Positions 28,311-41,690 of a stretch of 64,000 nt of DNA are shown here, in pieces. Position 1 is the stretch's first letter; each line of letters opens with the position of its first letter. The position numbers and the translations under genes are program-made. Origin of the DNA: Parietaria judaica (Eukaryota; Streptophyta; Magnoliopsida; Rosales; Urticaceae); the NCBI GenBank assembly GCA_954871525.1, contig OX940870.1:30742555-30806554 (forward strand), read 5' to 3'. The notes beneath the pieces are model-generated. The model did no database searches, had not been told where the DNA came from, and saw only the letters and a program-made list of their open reading frames with translations.

Positions 28311-29405
28311 ATGTCTTCATATGAGAACGTTGTTGGTGGGAAGTTGAAGCTCAAGGGGAAGGCATTGGATGTGAAAGGTGGTGGCGGTGTCAAGAAGAAG
28401 AAGAAGAACAAGAAGCTTCTTCAGGATCAGAAGTCTCTCGTTACCGAAACCGATCTGACAGATGGTGGGTTTTCTTTTCTGCATGCCCATTGCTCCCTTA
28501 CGTTCCAATTGTTTTTTACGGTTCAAAGTTGGCGAGGGTTAAGAGGCGATACCGATTTACGAATCAAAGCAAGAGTTGTTCATTGCAATGCTTCCTTCGA
28601 CGTTCGGTTTTGTCATTGAGTTAAAAAACCTCGGTGGTAGACCGATTACCGGTTATAGGAGAAGGAAGGGCGAAGTTGTAACTTAGTCTAGGAAGTTATG
28701 TCCTTATTGTCTTTTGGCTTTGTTAGGGATTTAGTTGGGGACGTAGGATGAGAGTTCCAACCCAAATCCCATATAAGGAGGCGAGCGCATTAGTTAGCTT
28801 TTATGTTTTGTCAAGTTGGGTATTTCATTTCAAGGCATCTTGTGGAGAGTTTTTACCATATCCGAAGGAAATGCGTTTTGTGAATTTTGGTTTGCAAAGT
28901 TTCCGGGAGTTTTGGTTGAATCCAGGTGTCTTATTGTTTCGATTTTTGTTTCGTTTGGTTCTTAACACTACGCTTTGAAATAGATTGTGTGGGGACAATG
29001 TGGATTGAACTCTGTTGGTGGTCGAAATACACGTGTTTCTCCTTGTTTAGTGTTTATTCACATTTCAATGCAGTTCCTGCATATCAGAGGCAAATGTTCT
29101 TACATATTTTAACAGATTATGCACTCTATTCATGTCTTTAAGCAGGTGGAAACTCGGAGACGAACATAAATCCTGATGAGGACGAGATCCAAGACAGCAC
29201 TCGATTAAACGAGGAAGGAAAGTCTACTCCATATAAGCATCTCACTCCGGCAGAGAAGCGATACATCGAACAAAGGGAGAGAATCGATAATCAAAAGCTG
29301 GCGAAAACGGCCAACAAATCTCACCGTGACAGGATTCAGGACTTCAATCAGTATCTTGCAAACATGAGTGAGCATTATGACATTCCGAAGGTGGGGCCTG
29401 GTTAA
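28311..29405 (+). CDS. FAM32A-like nucleolar/spliceosomal protein
   Basis: Two exons, 28311-28464 and 29146-29405, join in phase to 137 residues. The start MSSYENVVGGKLKLKGKALD precedes a lysine-rich stretch (KKKKKNKK) that could be a nuclear signal. The second exon ends with the family's hallmark: LTPAEKRYIEQRERID, SHRDRIQDFNQYLANMSEHYDIPKVGPG. Human FAM32A sits in the catalytic spliceosome, where its C-terminus reaches the active site; the plant role is inferred. The gene is convergent with DWF5, with 474 bp between the two stop codons. Confidence 0.92.
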
Positions 29406-29879
29406 AAAACAAAGTATTTCCTCGGTCGTTACTCTACGGATCTGGTGCTTAGAATTGTCACAGTGCATTGTGGAATATGTATTGATCCCTTTACATTGAT
29501 TCTGTTCTACAATGACTTGCTTAGTTCATCAAGACCTTGCTTAGTTCTATAATCTTTTATCCCCTTTTGTTGGCAAAGCGTGCCGTTTCCGTTCTAATGG
29601 GAGTTGTGGACCGAAACTGAAAATACCCGAGGGATTGTTATCGTCAAAATTGATGATCAAAAGCTATGATGACAAGTTAAAACGTACCTATTTTACGTTT
29701 AGGAAAAGGGCAATCTAACTACTATCTTTAACAATAACTGCAAAAATACCGCTCTGACTAAAATAGAAAGCTTTCAGAAATAGTCAATTGTCACATCGTT
29801 TACAAGGAAGAACATTCAAGCTGTTCTCAGGTCACCAAAAAGACGAGCGATTTTCGATTACAGTGGTTACAAAGACAAG
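29406..29879. other. Spacer between convergent genes
   Basis: Shared 3' region of the FAM32A-like gene and DWF5; no other feature seen. Confidence 0.6.
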
Positions 29880-32800
29880 CTAGTAGATTCCGGGGATTAC
29901 TCTGTAAGGGACCCTCTCGCAGTACAATTTCCAGTATTTTCCGTACCTGCAACACGCAAAACATTCATGCAATGTTACACAATGCATGTAAACTTCACAA
30001 AAACTAGCAGCTGAGAGAGGGTTTTCTTACTTGGATCGACACCGGTCGTCGTCCCTTTTGGCACGATCGAGAAGAAGGATGATCAGAAAGATGACATAGA
30101 AGTAGGGTAGGAACTGCAGGAGAAAGATGAATCTGTATGAGAAATTTGTTCTGAAATACAGACATATTTGTCCTCCCTGAGAGAGCGAGCGGCGAATTCT
30201 TACGTGGTTGAAGAGAGCCGGGACGGTCCAGAAGAAAGCAGCTGATATTTCTGGTACATAGTGGAAATGACGAGCCAATCCCCACCTGCAGGAACACGGG
30301 ATCGTTAATAAATTTATCACGGTAGATGAGAGCACGATATAGTGCTTTTTTGAGTACTTTGCAGTAATTTGAAATGTAGCATATTCTTCTAATTCATTGA
30401 AAAACAAATTCGACGAAAATGCACACAAGTAAATAACACTCTTACAAATATTAGTTTAGTTTCGTTATCTATAAATGAATAAAAGGAAACCTGCTACATT
30501 TTTAAACAGGGGTATTGTTGCCACAATTCAAATATCAGGACCCGATTTACTATATTTTCAAATACAAGGGTTGTTCTCTTCACAAATCAAAGATCAGTAG
30601 GACTGTCTCAGAAAATTCATAAAGCATTGCCGCTAATTACTCTTGTTATTTAGAACCATAAAAAATTGCATCATGCTCATTTTACTTGATGCATAATTAC
30701 AAATCAACCACTTCAGGATCAAGTGAAACAACTACATTCTCAATTCTTTATGCAAACGAAACAAAGACTTCATCATGTTAACAGAAAAAAGCTCAGAAAC
30801 CCTTACCATCCCGCTGTCAACAGAATGCTGGTTTTTGTTTCCCCGGATGTGGTCGTGTAAGTCGTCGTAATCTGTAAAAACAACAAATAAGGAAAGACTT
30901 GCTCATCGCTTTAGAGAAAGTAATAAAAAAATTCACGCGAGTGAGTGATACGGTAATAATCAAAGGACACCGTGTACCTTCGATGGAGCTTTTCCCCACA
31001 CCTTGGCTTTGCCATTTGTTCTGCGGAATTCTTGCCTTTGCCTATCACAGTCGTAGTTGATGTATATGCAAAGAATGCCCGCTATCAGGATATATAGCGC
31101 CAGCTGCGTCAAATAATGTATATTATTAGAGAACTGACAAGAAAACAATTCAAAGTAAGGCTGAGAAAATGCGAATAGTTCAGGGGGTTCCGTCGAATCT
31201 TATAATTATCTTTATACCTGAATTCCAAGATTTACGGGATGATTGACCAGGTACATACCAGGGGATGTATATATAGAAGGTACCCATACAAGGCATCCCC
31301 AGCAAATATAAAAACCAGCTGTAATAAACATATAAAAAATGGTTTAAAAAAGATCAAGTAAGGAAGAGATAAAAGTATAGTGAACGTAGATAGAAGAAAA
31401 CGATAACAGGGAACATCATGAAGAACCTCGATCATGAGCAATATCCATGGTGCTCCAGTATCCAGCTTCCCACCAGAAAAACTTAGTGACATACACCAGC
31501 ATCAATATAGTATTGACAAGCATTGAATCCGAAACTTTCCCGTTCGCTTCATACTGTTGAGAAGAAGAAAGAAAAAAACACGAGAAAGCCCATGTTAAAA
31601 ACCAGCAAAGATAATCTCACAAAACGGTCAATTCTCTCTCGACTACTAATATGGATCTTTTCTTTATATGATTAAATGTTAATATGTTACACTGAATCAG
31701 TAACTAACTATGACAACATATATTCATATAAAGCGTTAAAACGAAAAGTGACTGGCAATAGGTAGTTTTTCAATCAAATTTTCAACCTGCTTAATGCAAT
31801 AGGTAAGAGCTAGCACTGCCCAGGACATCATTCCAAATCTGCAGTTTGTGAAAACTTTGATGTCAAAGTTTTTCCCAATGCGAGGATAGAGTTCCATGCC
31901 CTGCAAAAAGAAAAAGAAAAATGAATTTTTTTCCACAAAGAAATTGGAAAATAAGAGCATGTATGAATCGACCGAGAGATTTTTTACCATACTAGAGCCA
32001 AATGTTTGTAATGAAGGTACAGAATTGCACTTACCCAGTAAAAATCAATGATGAAGTTTCCAGAAGAGCCCGAATCCGTGGAAGATGGCGCCAAGTGACC
32101 CTTACAACATAAAGCAGGAGTCTCAAAGCTATATTCAGAATTACAAATAGTAAAATCTTATTTCAAAGTATTTCAAAATCTTACTTTTATGTATAGGAGA
32201 ACGCAAAAAACCAAGCTTCCAAAAATGAGTGCAGAATATATTTCTCCCAAATGATCATACACAGTTGAAGGATTGAATATCCCAAACCTGCATGTTTATT
32301 ACAAAGAAACTGTAAAATGAGTTTAAATAAATTGTTCACAACGAAACAAAACCAAAAGATTCTGGTGTTTAAAAAATTATGCACTATTAGAAGTCCTTAT
32401 CTGTTCTTCAACAAAAAAGATATTCAAAGAAAAGTATAACCGAAAAAAGAAAAAAAAAACACTATTTGCTATAAAGTTCCATGACATAATTTTGTCTACA
32501 AAAGCTTGGAGAACATCGAGAAATAACGGACCCTATCACGAAGTAAAGCAACATGTTTGTGAAAGAAGCAATTCTGGAAGATGCAAAAGTCTTACCACCA
32601 AAGGCCAAGATAGGTTGCCAAAGTCACAAAATATGCTTGCATTCCATTGGCCTGCAACATGCAAAAGCTATGGATAACAAAAAAGCAATAAACAAAGATA
32701 AACAAAATTTACATAAGTGTAAAGAAATAGAAAGTTTGGGATAATTGTGTAAATACCAACTATTTATAGTTAGTGTGTAATTGTAGAGTATCCTTGTGAA

Positions 32801-33479
32801 TAGAAATTAGTTAGAATCCTTGTGTATGTATAAGATGTAATGACTAATGATATTCAGAATTATAAAAAGTTAACAACCCAAACCTACAAATCGTAAATAC
32901 CTTGTAGATAGGTCGATTCCCGGCAGGAGAAATTGGGCCTTCGACCCTTTTTCCTGGTAGAAGTAGCTGAAGCGCAGCCTCAAAAGCGGCATAACAACCA
33001 ATCAATTTCCAGGCAGTAAGAGTGGGTCTCGGCCATATGTCGATAAATCCTTGCAATTTATGCTCCTTTAAGTAATAGAATGTCTGTAATACAGAGCCAT
33101 CAGCATGTACCATAGTGTACCATCTGCGTCAAGATCAATAATCATTAGTTTTTGATGAGAGAAGATCTTTTCTACAAACTCGAGTACAGATAAACATCCC
33201 AGAATCCAATAAACATGCAACAAATCAACAAGTATTGAGAATGTCTATCAAATCAAAGTGCGAGTCATGCTTTGAGCTTTCTATCAACTCTTTTTAACTT
33301 CTTCAGCGAGAACCAAGCGATCTGAAGCAAATGAACACGATCTACGATCTGAAGATCCAATACAGAGATCAGTTATAGAGAGCTTACAGGAGAATGACAA
33401 AGGGAGGGCAAAGAGAGAGGAGCGAGAGCATGGAGGCGTAGGTGACGAGCGGGGAGTGAACCGTCTTGGACTCCGCCAT
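29880..33479 (-). CDS. DWF5: 7-dehydrocholesterol (sterol delta-7) reductase
   Basis: ER membrane enzyme that reduces the delta-7 double bond of sterols on the way to campesterol and brassinosteroids; mutants are dwarf in Arabidopsis. Thirteen exons (minus): 33479-33388, 33123-32901, 32651-32596, 32287-32185, 32100-32035, 31900-31787, 31553-31427, 31318-31218, 31103-30978, 30871-30807, 30285-30204, 30113-30031, 29946-29880. All join in phase, giving 434 residues against about 432 in Arabidopsis. Many membrane segments are visible. Diagnostic blocks include the sterol reductase signature LLTAGWWGLARHFHYVPE and the C-terminus CERVPYRVIPGIY. Start MAESKTVHSPLVTY lies next to a CT-rich leader. 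Intron 2 contains a stretch near 32740-32880 that resembles a Copia LTR tail. No break was found. Confidence 0.97.
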
Positions 33480-36400
33480 TGTTGATCCTCTCTCTCTCTC
33501 GGACTCTGGTATTAACGACTGTGTTTGGAACCAAACAATGGGTGGAAGTGGAAGTGGAAGTGAGAACACGTGAATTTCTGCTTCCTTGGAGATTCCCTGA
33601 GTCGCCCGAGGACGAGTCAACTCGTGGATTCTTTACAAATCTAACCAATCGTGGATTCACACGTGGACCAATCGTTAAATACTTGCCAGTCATGAATAAT
33701 CAAAACACTATCTTTTGCTCAGTATACTCCTAGAGTCAAGACCGGGGGCCATGGCCCGGTTAGTGGACGACTCTTGCCTTGACTAAAGTTTAACGTTGAC
33801 GCTTCGTTTAGTCCGGGTGCTTCTCGGTGCAGGCTCGTTAACTTTTTCTTTTTTTAAGCTCCGGTAGGAATGTGACGGGGGTGTGTGAACATAATTGGAG
33901 GAGCCGCGCTTCGGCAGTTATGAGAGAAGCACTCGCCATTCGGCACCGCCTTGCAGTCACAAGGAAAACCGTAAAGAACGCGATAAAAATATATACACGA
34001 TTATTCCCTGATTTATTTATCCCGAAAGGACTCGGTTTTCCTCGTTTATTAGCTTGGTCAATCGAATAATAATGATAAAGATATGATTTGATGCCGCACC
34101 ACGCCGCTCTCGACGAGGCTGCCTACGTACCCGGCGAACCAGGATCAGGTCATCACGTAGTTCAATGGGTTTTTGCTTGATCTCTTCATTCTTTTTCTTC
34201 TCTGTTTCGTTGGTTTTCTTCTCTTTTAATCTTCTCTTCTTTCTCCTTTCTTTCTTTCTTCTCTTCTTGGCTGGATGTCTCTCGGCTGATTTTCTTGGAT
34301 CCCATCTTAATGAGGTTTCTTTTATTATTTATAGGGTTAGGGTTGATAGAGCCTTTTCACTTAGGGTTTTTTCTGCGAATTGAGCCTTTCTTCATGGGTT
34401 AAGCCTTTTCTCACAAACTGGGCTTTTATGTTGACTACGGTCAACATATTTCTTGCCTCTATTCGACGTCGTTTTGGGGCCGTAATGACACGCGTTATGT
34501 TAAGGATGGATTTGACGAAATCCGACATCAACAGGAATAAGATATTTCTCAGCTCGTGGTGGAGTTTGGCACGACTGCGATTGTTGATGCTATCAACGGA
34601 TTAGAAATCTTGTCAATTGGATGTTATTATGGACAGTGGCGAAGCCAAGAATTATCGTAAGGGTGGGCGAAAAATAATATTTAAGTGTTTCTTTACCGAG
34701 TTCTCGTCATTAGAGTCGGTTTTAAAATGAGGTACCTAGGCAAAAATAAATTTTAACGCCCTCAATCAATACAATTTGATGTATCACAAATGTTAACACA
34801 TGTACGGCATTATTCTAAATAATCGCAATAAAATAAATAAATTTTAAAGCCCATTCACATGAATCCGTTGTTAAATTAAAATTGTGTGAATATGTGAGTT
34901 AGCTAGAAGAGAAAAAACAACTTTCTATTTCTAAAAAACTCAAGAATTAAAAAATGAACCAAACACCACAATTCAAATTAAATTAAGATAATAATAAACT
35001 TAAATAATAAGCAAGAACTCTACAAAACCACTTTAAAAAAGATGAATTCGTCTTGTAAATTTAGCCAACGATGTCACCAAAAGACAATAATGAGCACATA
35101 ATGAATCACTATTATCATTTAAGGAATTTGCGGTGTCACTTATTATCAAAGAAAAATTTACACATGCAAAGATACCTTGAAGAACGAGGAAACACAAACT
35201 CAAAGTCTATAAAATTAAACCGAGAAATATAAAATTATTATTTTTTAATAAAAAATATGTCCCAACTTAAATTTTGAGGGGACAATCTCAACTTTAGAGG
35301 ACAAACTTAGACCGGCAAGTGGGGGCAGTTGCCCCCACTGATGATATTCGCGATTTGATAATAATAGATATCAATCTACAAGGTCGCGCACTCCATCGCC
35401 ACGAAAAGCTTAGCTTTATTTCTATGACTGTTTTTGGAATTTACTACGCTTTGAAGAGGTTCTCTTTTTCCCTTAAAAAAAAAAAAAAAGGTTCTCTTCT
35501 TCTATTGTAAGGATTTTGTTTTCGTTTTATGAAATATGGTTTCTTTAAAAATAAGATGAAAATAACACCCTATTATATGAATCGGTAAGTGATGAAAATT
35601 GGTATTTCCTCTTGTTTATGAAGTGTGAAAGTTATAACTCTTATTCTTACCCTTTCCGTTTTTATAGCTTTTATGAATATAAGAAGAACTTGATGTTTTA
35701 ACTAAATGGAAGATGACTTCTTGCTAATAGTTTGCCTTTGATTGTGATTAAGAAATAATTATGTAATTTAGTGTCAATTTAATTGTTAATTGAAAGGTGT
35801 TAACTATTAAGTAGTTTGATGTTCATGCTGTCACTCCTGATATGTTTTTGGTAGTTTTTCTAATCCAATTTAATATTTCTAACGAGTAACGAGTGTGACA
35901 TATTTCTAACTTATAAGCTCTAAAGATGTCTTATTCGATAGAATATAAAATACAATGCAATACATAGTTCCCTAATGGTCCGATTTTATGGATTGGCCGG
36001 CGGGTAACGGGTTTGCTAACGAGAAGGTTAAAAATCCTAACAAAATCACACCTGAATAGTTAAGATAGGAGTGTTCTGTTTCTTGCCGAGTAGTCCATCT
36101 TTTTCTTAATCAAACCGGTCGTGCCCACTTGTAAGCCAAAAAAAAAAAAAAAAAAAACGTGATCGTTTTAATTAACATCTAAAAAACGACATGTCGTTGA
36201 GATAGCTTAACGTTGACAAAGTTCCAAATTTTATAGGAGCCTTGATTAATTACTGGAGGGGTCAATCTGTCACTAATAATTAGTTAAGACCTATATTAGC
36301 TTACAAGTATTCCTCTATTTTTCTTCCTCATCTCATCTTATTGCTCTTTGAGTCTCTTTCTCTCCAAGAATTTGGTAGAATTTTCATGTCTTTTTGCCAT

Positions 36401-36677
36401 AGGAATAGCCCTAATGTCTTGTCTTTAAGGACTTTAAAACAAGAAAGAAAAAAGATCATAAAAGAATGAGTTATGTACATATATCATGGCTCAAGCCTCG
36501 AGTTCCTGACCTCACCGGGGCTGGCTTTGCCACTGTTTCCGACTCCGACGATAGATTGTTTCTTAATATGAATATAGTGAATTGCGAAATGCCAAAAGAA
36601 ACAGAGACAGACTCAATTTGGAGTGGATATAAATTACTTCTTATATGGAACAAGAGACTACTTTTCTTTATCTCATC
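33480..36677. other. Intergenic DNA upstream of DWF5, TE relics
   Basis: From 33860 to 34640 the sequence has LTR-like character, including 'gaggctgcctacgtacccggcgaaccaggatc' near 34111-34145, a motif I associate with LTRs of plant retroelements. From 34636 to 35340 there is a probable hAT relic. The rest is AT-rich, with poly-A runs at 35477-35489 and 36137-36157. No gene is supported. Confidence 0.4.
34636..35340. mobile_element. Possible hAT transposon relic
   Basis: The left end CAGTGGCGAAGCCAAG matches the common plant hAT-like terminus CAGTGGCGGAGCCAGG. The right end closes with ccccactg (inward CAGTGGGGGC). The 8-bp flanks do not match, so it is an old or deleted copy; there is no coding sequence. 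Confidence 0.45.
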
Positions 36678-37372
36678 TCACATGACAATCTCGGGCTTCA
36701 GAATGTCGGATTTCACCTCCTTGTGTGGCAAGACGACGCCTCCATTTGTGCAGATCTCGTCGCCGACGTGGACGTCTTCCCCGAGGACGGTCATATTCTC
36801 GACGCGGGCACACCGCCCGACGGAGGAGTGCCAGCCGACAATGCTGTTGGAGACGAAGGCACTCTCTTCGACTCGTGCTCCACGCATGATGGTGCAGCAA
36901 GAGAGCGTCGCACCCGGACCGACGACACAGCCTGGGCCTACTGCCACGTCGGGCCCGATCAAGCACCCTTCACCAATCTGTGCTGTTTCATGGACGATGA
37001 CATTCCCCACAATGTGGGGACCGGAAGCCAGCTTTGACGGGCAGTTGATCCTCACCGAGCTGAGGTAGAGGCTCAGGCCGGTGATGTAGTCTCCCGGCTG
37101 CCCGATGTCCATCCAGAAACCCAGTAGCTCCATGGCAAAGAGCTTATTTTCCGCAGCGATTTTGGGGAAGACTTCTCTCTCGATCGAGGTGCGCCTAGGT
37201 TGAATCCGTTCGAGGACCGAAGGGTTCAAGAGGTAGATCCCGGCGTTGATCTTGTTGCTCACGAATTGTTTTGGCTTCTCCACAAACTTATCCACTTTCC
37301 CCGTTGACTCTTCCATGACTACCACCCCATACTTCGAGGGCTCTTTTACCTAGAATTAAAATTTAGAACTTC

Positions 37373-37413
<41 letters not shown>

Positions 37414-38199
37414 TATTTCAATCATGATTAAGACTTAACATTATCTAATTAATTATTATTCTCTCTTACCGATACTCGAATTAAACCGGTAGCCAATGAC
37501 ATCAGTAAACTAGTGAAGAAAAAAAGAGCTGATCCAATTTGACTCTTACGAGCAACAAAGTAAAGTTTAGGAGGTGTTACCTCGGTCACCATTATGGAAG
37601 CCTCGCCTCTGTGGGCTCTGTGGAATGCGATCATTTCCTTCAGAGGGTATTCACAGATGACATCACTGTTGAGCACAAAAAAGGGGTTGCCAGAGTCATC
37701 ATCTAACAGCTTGTCCCTAGCGAGGGCAAGAGGACCCGCCGTGCCTAGCGGCTCCGTCTCTTGTGAGCAAGTGATCTTGATTCCAAGCTTCGCCTCGAAC
37801 TCCTTCAAGAAATTCAGCATCACCTGGAGAAAAAAACCAAGATTAAGATTCAGATGCATTCGATGCGATCGAGTGAAAACGGACTATGAATCAATTAACA
37901 ACCTCGGGTTGGTAGTTGATAGCTAGCACAACTTCGGTCACTCCAACAGCTTTCAGAGCCTCTATCTGCAAACACAAAACACGGTCCATCAATTCTTGGT
38001 TAAGATGTGTATCAAAAACATAAAAGCTCAATAATACGATGAATTCCCGACAATTGATGGTAACTATTCAACTAAGAAATAGTTTTACCTGATGCAGGAT
38101 CATTGGTTTGTTAGCGAAATCGACAAGCGGCTTGGGGACGCTGAGGGTGAGCGGCCGCAAACGCGTCCCCAAGCCTCCAACGAGTATAAGAGCCTTCAT
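36678..38199 (-). CDS. CYT1: Mannose-1-phosphate guanylyltransferase (GDP-mannose pyrophosphorylase)
   Basis: Cytosolic enzyme making GDP-mannose from mannose-1-phosphate and GTP, feeding ascorbate synthesis, N-glycosylation and cell-wall mannans (CYT1/VTC1). Four coding exons (minus): 38199-38089, 37965-37903, 37823-37581, 37349-36678; 362 residues, close to the family's 361. The N-terminal nucleotidyl-transferase signature is [31 protein letters not shown] carries the metal-binding Asp; [19 protein letters not shown] follows. The C-terminal third is a left-handed beta-helix with hexapeptides ([16 protein letters not shown]), ending KPEIVM. An acceptor just upstream of the ATG and a donor at 38723 suggest a 502-bp intron in the 5' leader. 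A (TA)n tract lies in intron 3. A foldback element begins about 110 bp beyond the leader exon. Confidence 0.97.
37374..37410. repeat. (TA)n microsatellite
   Basis: Pure TA tract in intron 3 of the GDP-mannose pyrophosphorylase gene. Confidence 0.95.
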
Positions 38200-38831
38200 A
38201 TTCTGTTCTCTCCGAGTGCTCCTGTTAATAAAAAAAAACTTACAAGTTCACAATCCTGTACTTATGCAAATCTATATAGCATCAATGCCGTAGACACGAA
38301 CGGAAGAAAAGAAAAACTACATACACGCGTCGAAAGCGGAACCCGGAAGCTAAAACGGGGAAATTGCTTCGGATTCCAGCTAAACAACAGGCTGGGATTT
38401 CGAATGAGCGTTGAAATTTATGAATGCAAGTCCAAATAAAAACCCAAACCAGAAACTACTAGCAAATTGGTATTACTTCGAAGATGAGCACAATCCAAAC
38501 ATTCAATTCAACCACATTCATCGCCTCTGCAAAATTGTTCGGCGAGTCGAAACAAAACGCATTGATCTTCGCCTAAGCTACACAAGAACACTCTCTGAAT
38601 CACACCATTATCGAATTTTCTAAAGATGATCGTAACTTTCGAACATATCGCTGAAAATTCAAATCGGGTCATCAAAACGAGATAGCAATCTTCGATGAAT
38701 CATTAAAACTTCCATTAACGCACCTTAATGGATGACGGCGAGGCTGCTGCCGCCGCACGGGGCTCAGGCGCGGCGGATGATTACTTACTATTAACAGTCT
38801 TAGAATATAATTATGTGTAATTTTTTTATCG

Positions 38832-39965
38832 GTTAATTGCGGCAAAAATATCAAACCTTTGGTCAAATTCTCTGTTGTGTATACAACCTCCGTAAATGGC
38901 GGCAAAAGTACCTAAACTTAGCATTTGGGAGTTGACCGACAATATATATCTATGTGGCAATCAGTCTTTGTCACGTGGCCCTTGGCTACCATGTGGCATG
39001 CCACGTAATTATTATTTTATTTAAAAAATATATTTTTTTAAAACCAAATTATTATTATTTTTTTAACAAAATTATTTTTAATTTTTATTTTTAATAATTT
39101 TTTAATAATAACAAATAAAGAATATTTAAATTTAAATATTCATTATTGATAATAATTTTATTTTTAGAAAAGTAGGTAGAACGAATTAATTTTCACCGCT
39201 CACGGTTCACGTGAACTTCGCTTCAGGTCCGGTTCACGCGTCGAATAAAATTGTTCATTATGTTTAATAATAATAACTAATAAACACATACATAATGTTT
39301 AAAAAGTCAAGACATAATTATATACACACCACTTATTAAAAAACAAAAAATAGTAGTCATATTTATATTTAATGAAAAATTATTTTTGTTTCTTTGCATG
39401 ATATTTTTTTGTGTTTGCATTTTAGAATAATAATAAATGTTTAATATGTTTTTTTTATTTATGTATTATTCTTTTTTAAAAAAATTATCATTAAATAATA
39501 ATATGATTATTATTGGTTAATATTATTAAACATATTAAGCGATTTTGTTTCACTCGTAAACCGGATCGGAGGCGGAGTTTGAGTGAACCGTGAACGTAGA
39601 TTTTTTTCTTTATTTATTTCGTTTGATCCACTTTTCTAAAATGAATAATTATATTTAAATATTCATTATTGGTTTTTATTGAAAAATAATTTTATTTTTT
39701 AAAAACATTAAAAAGTTTTTTTTAAAATAATAATTAAAAAAATTATTTTTAAAAAATTATTTAATAAAATAATAATTACGTGGCATGCCACGTGGCGGCC
39801 AAGTGCCATGTGGTGTGCCACGTGGCAAAGGCTGATTGCCACATAGATATATATTCTCGGTCAACTCCCAAATGCTAAGTTTGGGTACATTTGCCGCCAT
39901 TTACGGAGGTTGTATACATAGCAGAGAATTTGACCAAAGGTTGGGTAGTTTTGTCGTAATTAGGA
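38832..39965. mobile_element. Large foldback element upstream of CYT1
   Basis: About 1.13 kb. The left arm at about 38835-39030 and the right arm at about 39770-39960 are reverse complements with few differences: 'accaaaggttgg', 'cataaatggcggcaaaagtacc'-type and 'cacgtggcatgccacgt' words occur on both sides. The centre is very AT-rich, with a second weaker symmetry (gaatatttaaa near 39120 and 39655). No coding capacity. The exact ends and target duplication were not resolved; long arms suggest a Mutator-like foldback. Confidence 0.8.
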
Positions 39966-40364
39966 TAAATGGATAATGTAAATAATCTATATCTTTTTTT
40001 TTATTATCATTATTATATACTAAAAAAAGGAAATAAAATTTAGAGTTTGTAATTTTTTATAATGTACTTAATTATTAATATTGCTATTAATAATATTAGG
40101 ATAAATGAAACAAATGCCCATTTGTGACTCAAGGTTTCGAAAAATTGCCCATTCTTTTTTTTTTTTACGTTCACAACCACCAACTAATTAAAATGTAGAC
40201 CAAAATACCCCTTTTAAAATCAACGTGTCAATTAATGATGGAATTTTAAAATAAATTCAAAATTAATTAAATATTCAGTTTTTAAATCGAATGAAAATTA
40301 AACTACAAAACTGATTGCATCCTTAAATATATCAAAGAAGATAACCGAATCGTATTATCCTTCA

Positions 40365-41690
40365 GGGTAGAATGCGGCTAAAGTACTTAATGTTTAAATT
40401 TTTTGTGATTATGTATCCAATCTTTTTTTGTGTGGCTAAAGTACCAAAAGTTTATTCTTTTAAGAAAATTGGTTTCCTCCGTCAAACTCTGTTAGTGGTG
40501 TTTTAGATATTGGAAAAATTGCGGCTAAAGTACCCAATGTTTAAAAAAAATGAATTATGTACCTAAACTTTTTTTTTTAAGTTGCTTCTGTTATAAAATT
40601 TGGTTTCTTCCATCAACTCACATGCATTTGACCGCCACGTGACATTTTTTATTTTCTAAGAATTAAACAAATATAATCTAATAATAATTAAAATTAAAAT
40701 TATAAAATAATTTAATGAGGTTATAAAACTTGTATTATAACCTCATTAATAAAAATAGAAATTGTAAGAAATGCCCATTTTGTGTAAAATGTTTAAGAAA
40801 AATGCCCATATGTGAGAATAAAAAATACACACGGTGGGCATTTTTCTTAAACATTTTACACAAAATGGGCATTTCTTACAATTTACACACGGTGGGAATT
40901 TTTCTTAAACCTTTGACAAAAAATGGCATTTTTTAAAATAACCCTAATAAAAATACCCTTAAGCAAATTTTTTTACACATGGATTAATATATTTAATAAT
41001 TTTATGTTCGTCTTTAATGCGTAACTATAGTAATATATTAATTTAACAATACCCTCAAACAATTTTTTTTAGACATGGATTAATTTATTTATGTTCGTCT
41101 TTAATGCATAACAAGCTTGTCTTAAAAAAATTATTTCTTTACAAAAATGTATCTTATACTTTTAAATTAACATATTACTATAGTTACGCATTAAAGACGA
41201 ACACAAATATATTAATCCATGCGTAAAAAAAATTGTTTAAGGGTATTTTTATCAATGGTGTAGATTTTTATTTTAATAATATTGAATAACTAAGTAAATT
41301 TAATGTTTCATAACATAATACAAGTTTTATAACCTCCTTAAATTATTTTATAAATTTAATTTTTATTATTATTAGATTATATTTGTTTGATGATTAAAAA
41401 ATAAAAATATTATGTGGTGGTCAAAGGCATGTGAGTTGACGGAAGAAACCAACTTTTATAACAGAAGCAACTTTAAAAAAGTTTAGGTACATAATTCAAT
41501 TTTTTTGAAACATTGGGTACTTTAGCCGCAATTTTTCCAATATCTAAAACACCACTAACAGAGTTTGACGGAGGAAACCAAATTACTTAATAGAATAAAC
41601 TTTAGGTACTTTAGCCACAAAAAAAAATTAGGTACATAATCACAAAAAAATGTAAACATTAGATACTTTAGCCGCATTTTACCCTTCATA
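40365..41690. mobile_element. Nested foldback element
   Basis: The outer arms at about 40368-40660 and 41400-41688 are reverse complements, starting GGGTAGAATGCGGCTAAAGTAC and GGGTAAAATGCGGCTAAAGTAT read inward. Inside are further inverted pairs (about 40960-41110 with 41160-41250) and a separate perfect hairpin at 40759-40884, which suggests insertion of smaller foldbacks into a larger one. All open frames here are short and AT-rich. TTCA occurs at both borders but a longer target duplication was not seen. Confidence 0.75.
40759..40884. repeat. Perfect 50-bp inverted repeat hairpin
   Basis: The arm at 40759-40808 is matched base for base by the reverse complement at 40835-40884, with a 26-nt loop. 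The arms contain two copies of 'aatgccca' words. It is probably a small recent foldback inserted in the larger element. Confidence 0.9.

Noticed and set aside
34165..34383. Hydrophobic Phe/Leu-rich 72-residue frame
   Set aside because: It comes from a TC-rich low-complexity stretch in a probable LTR relic.
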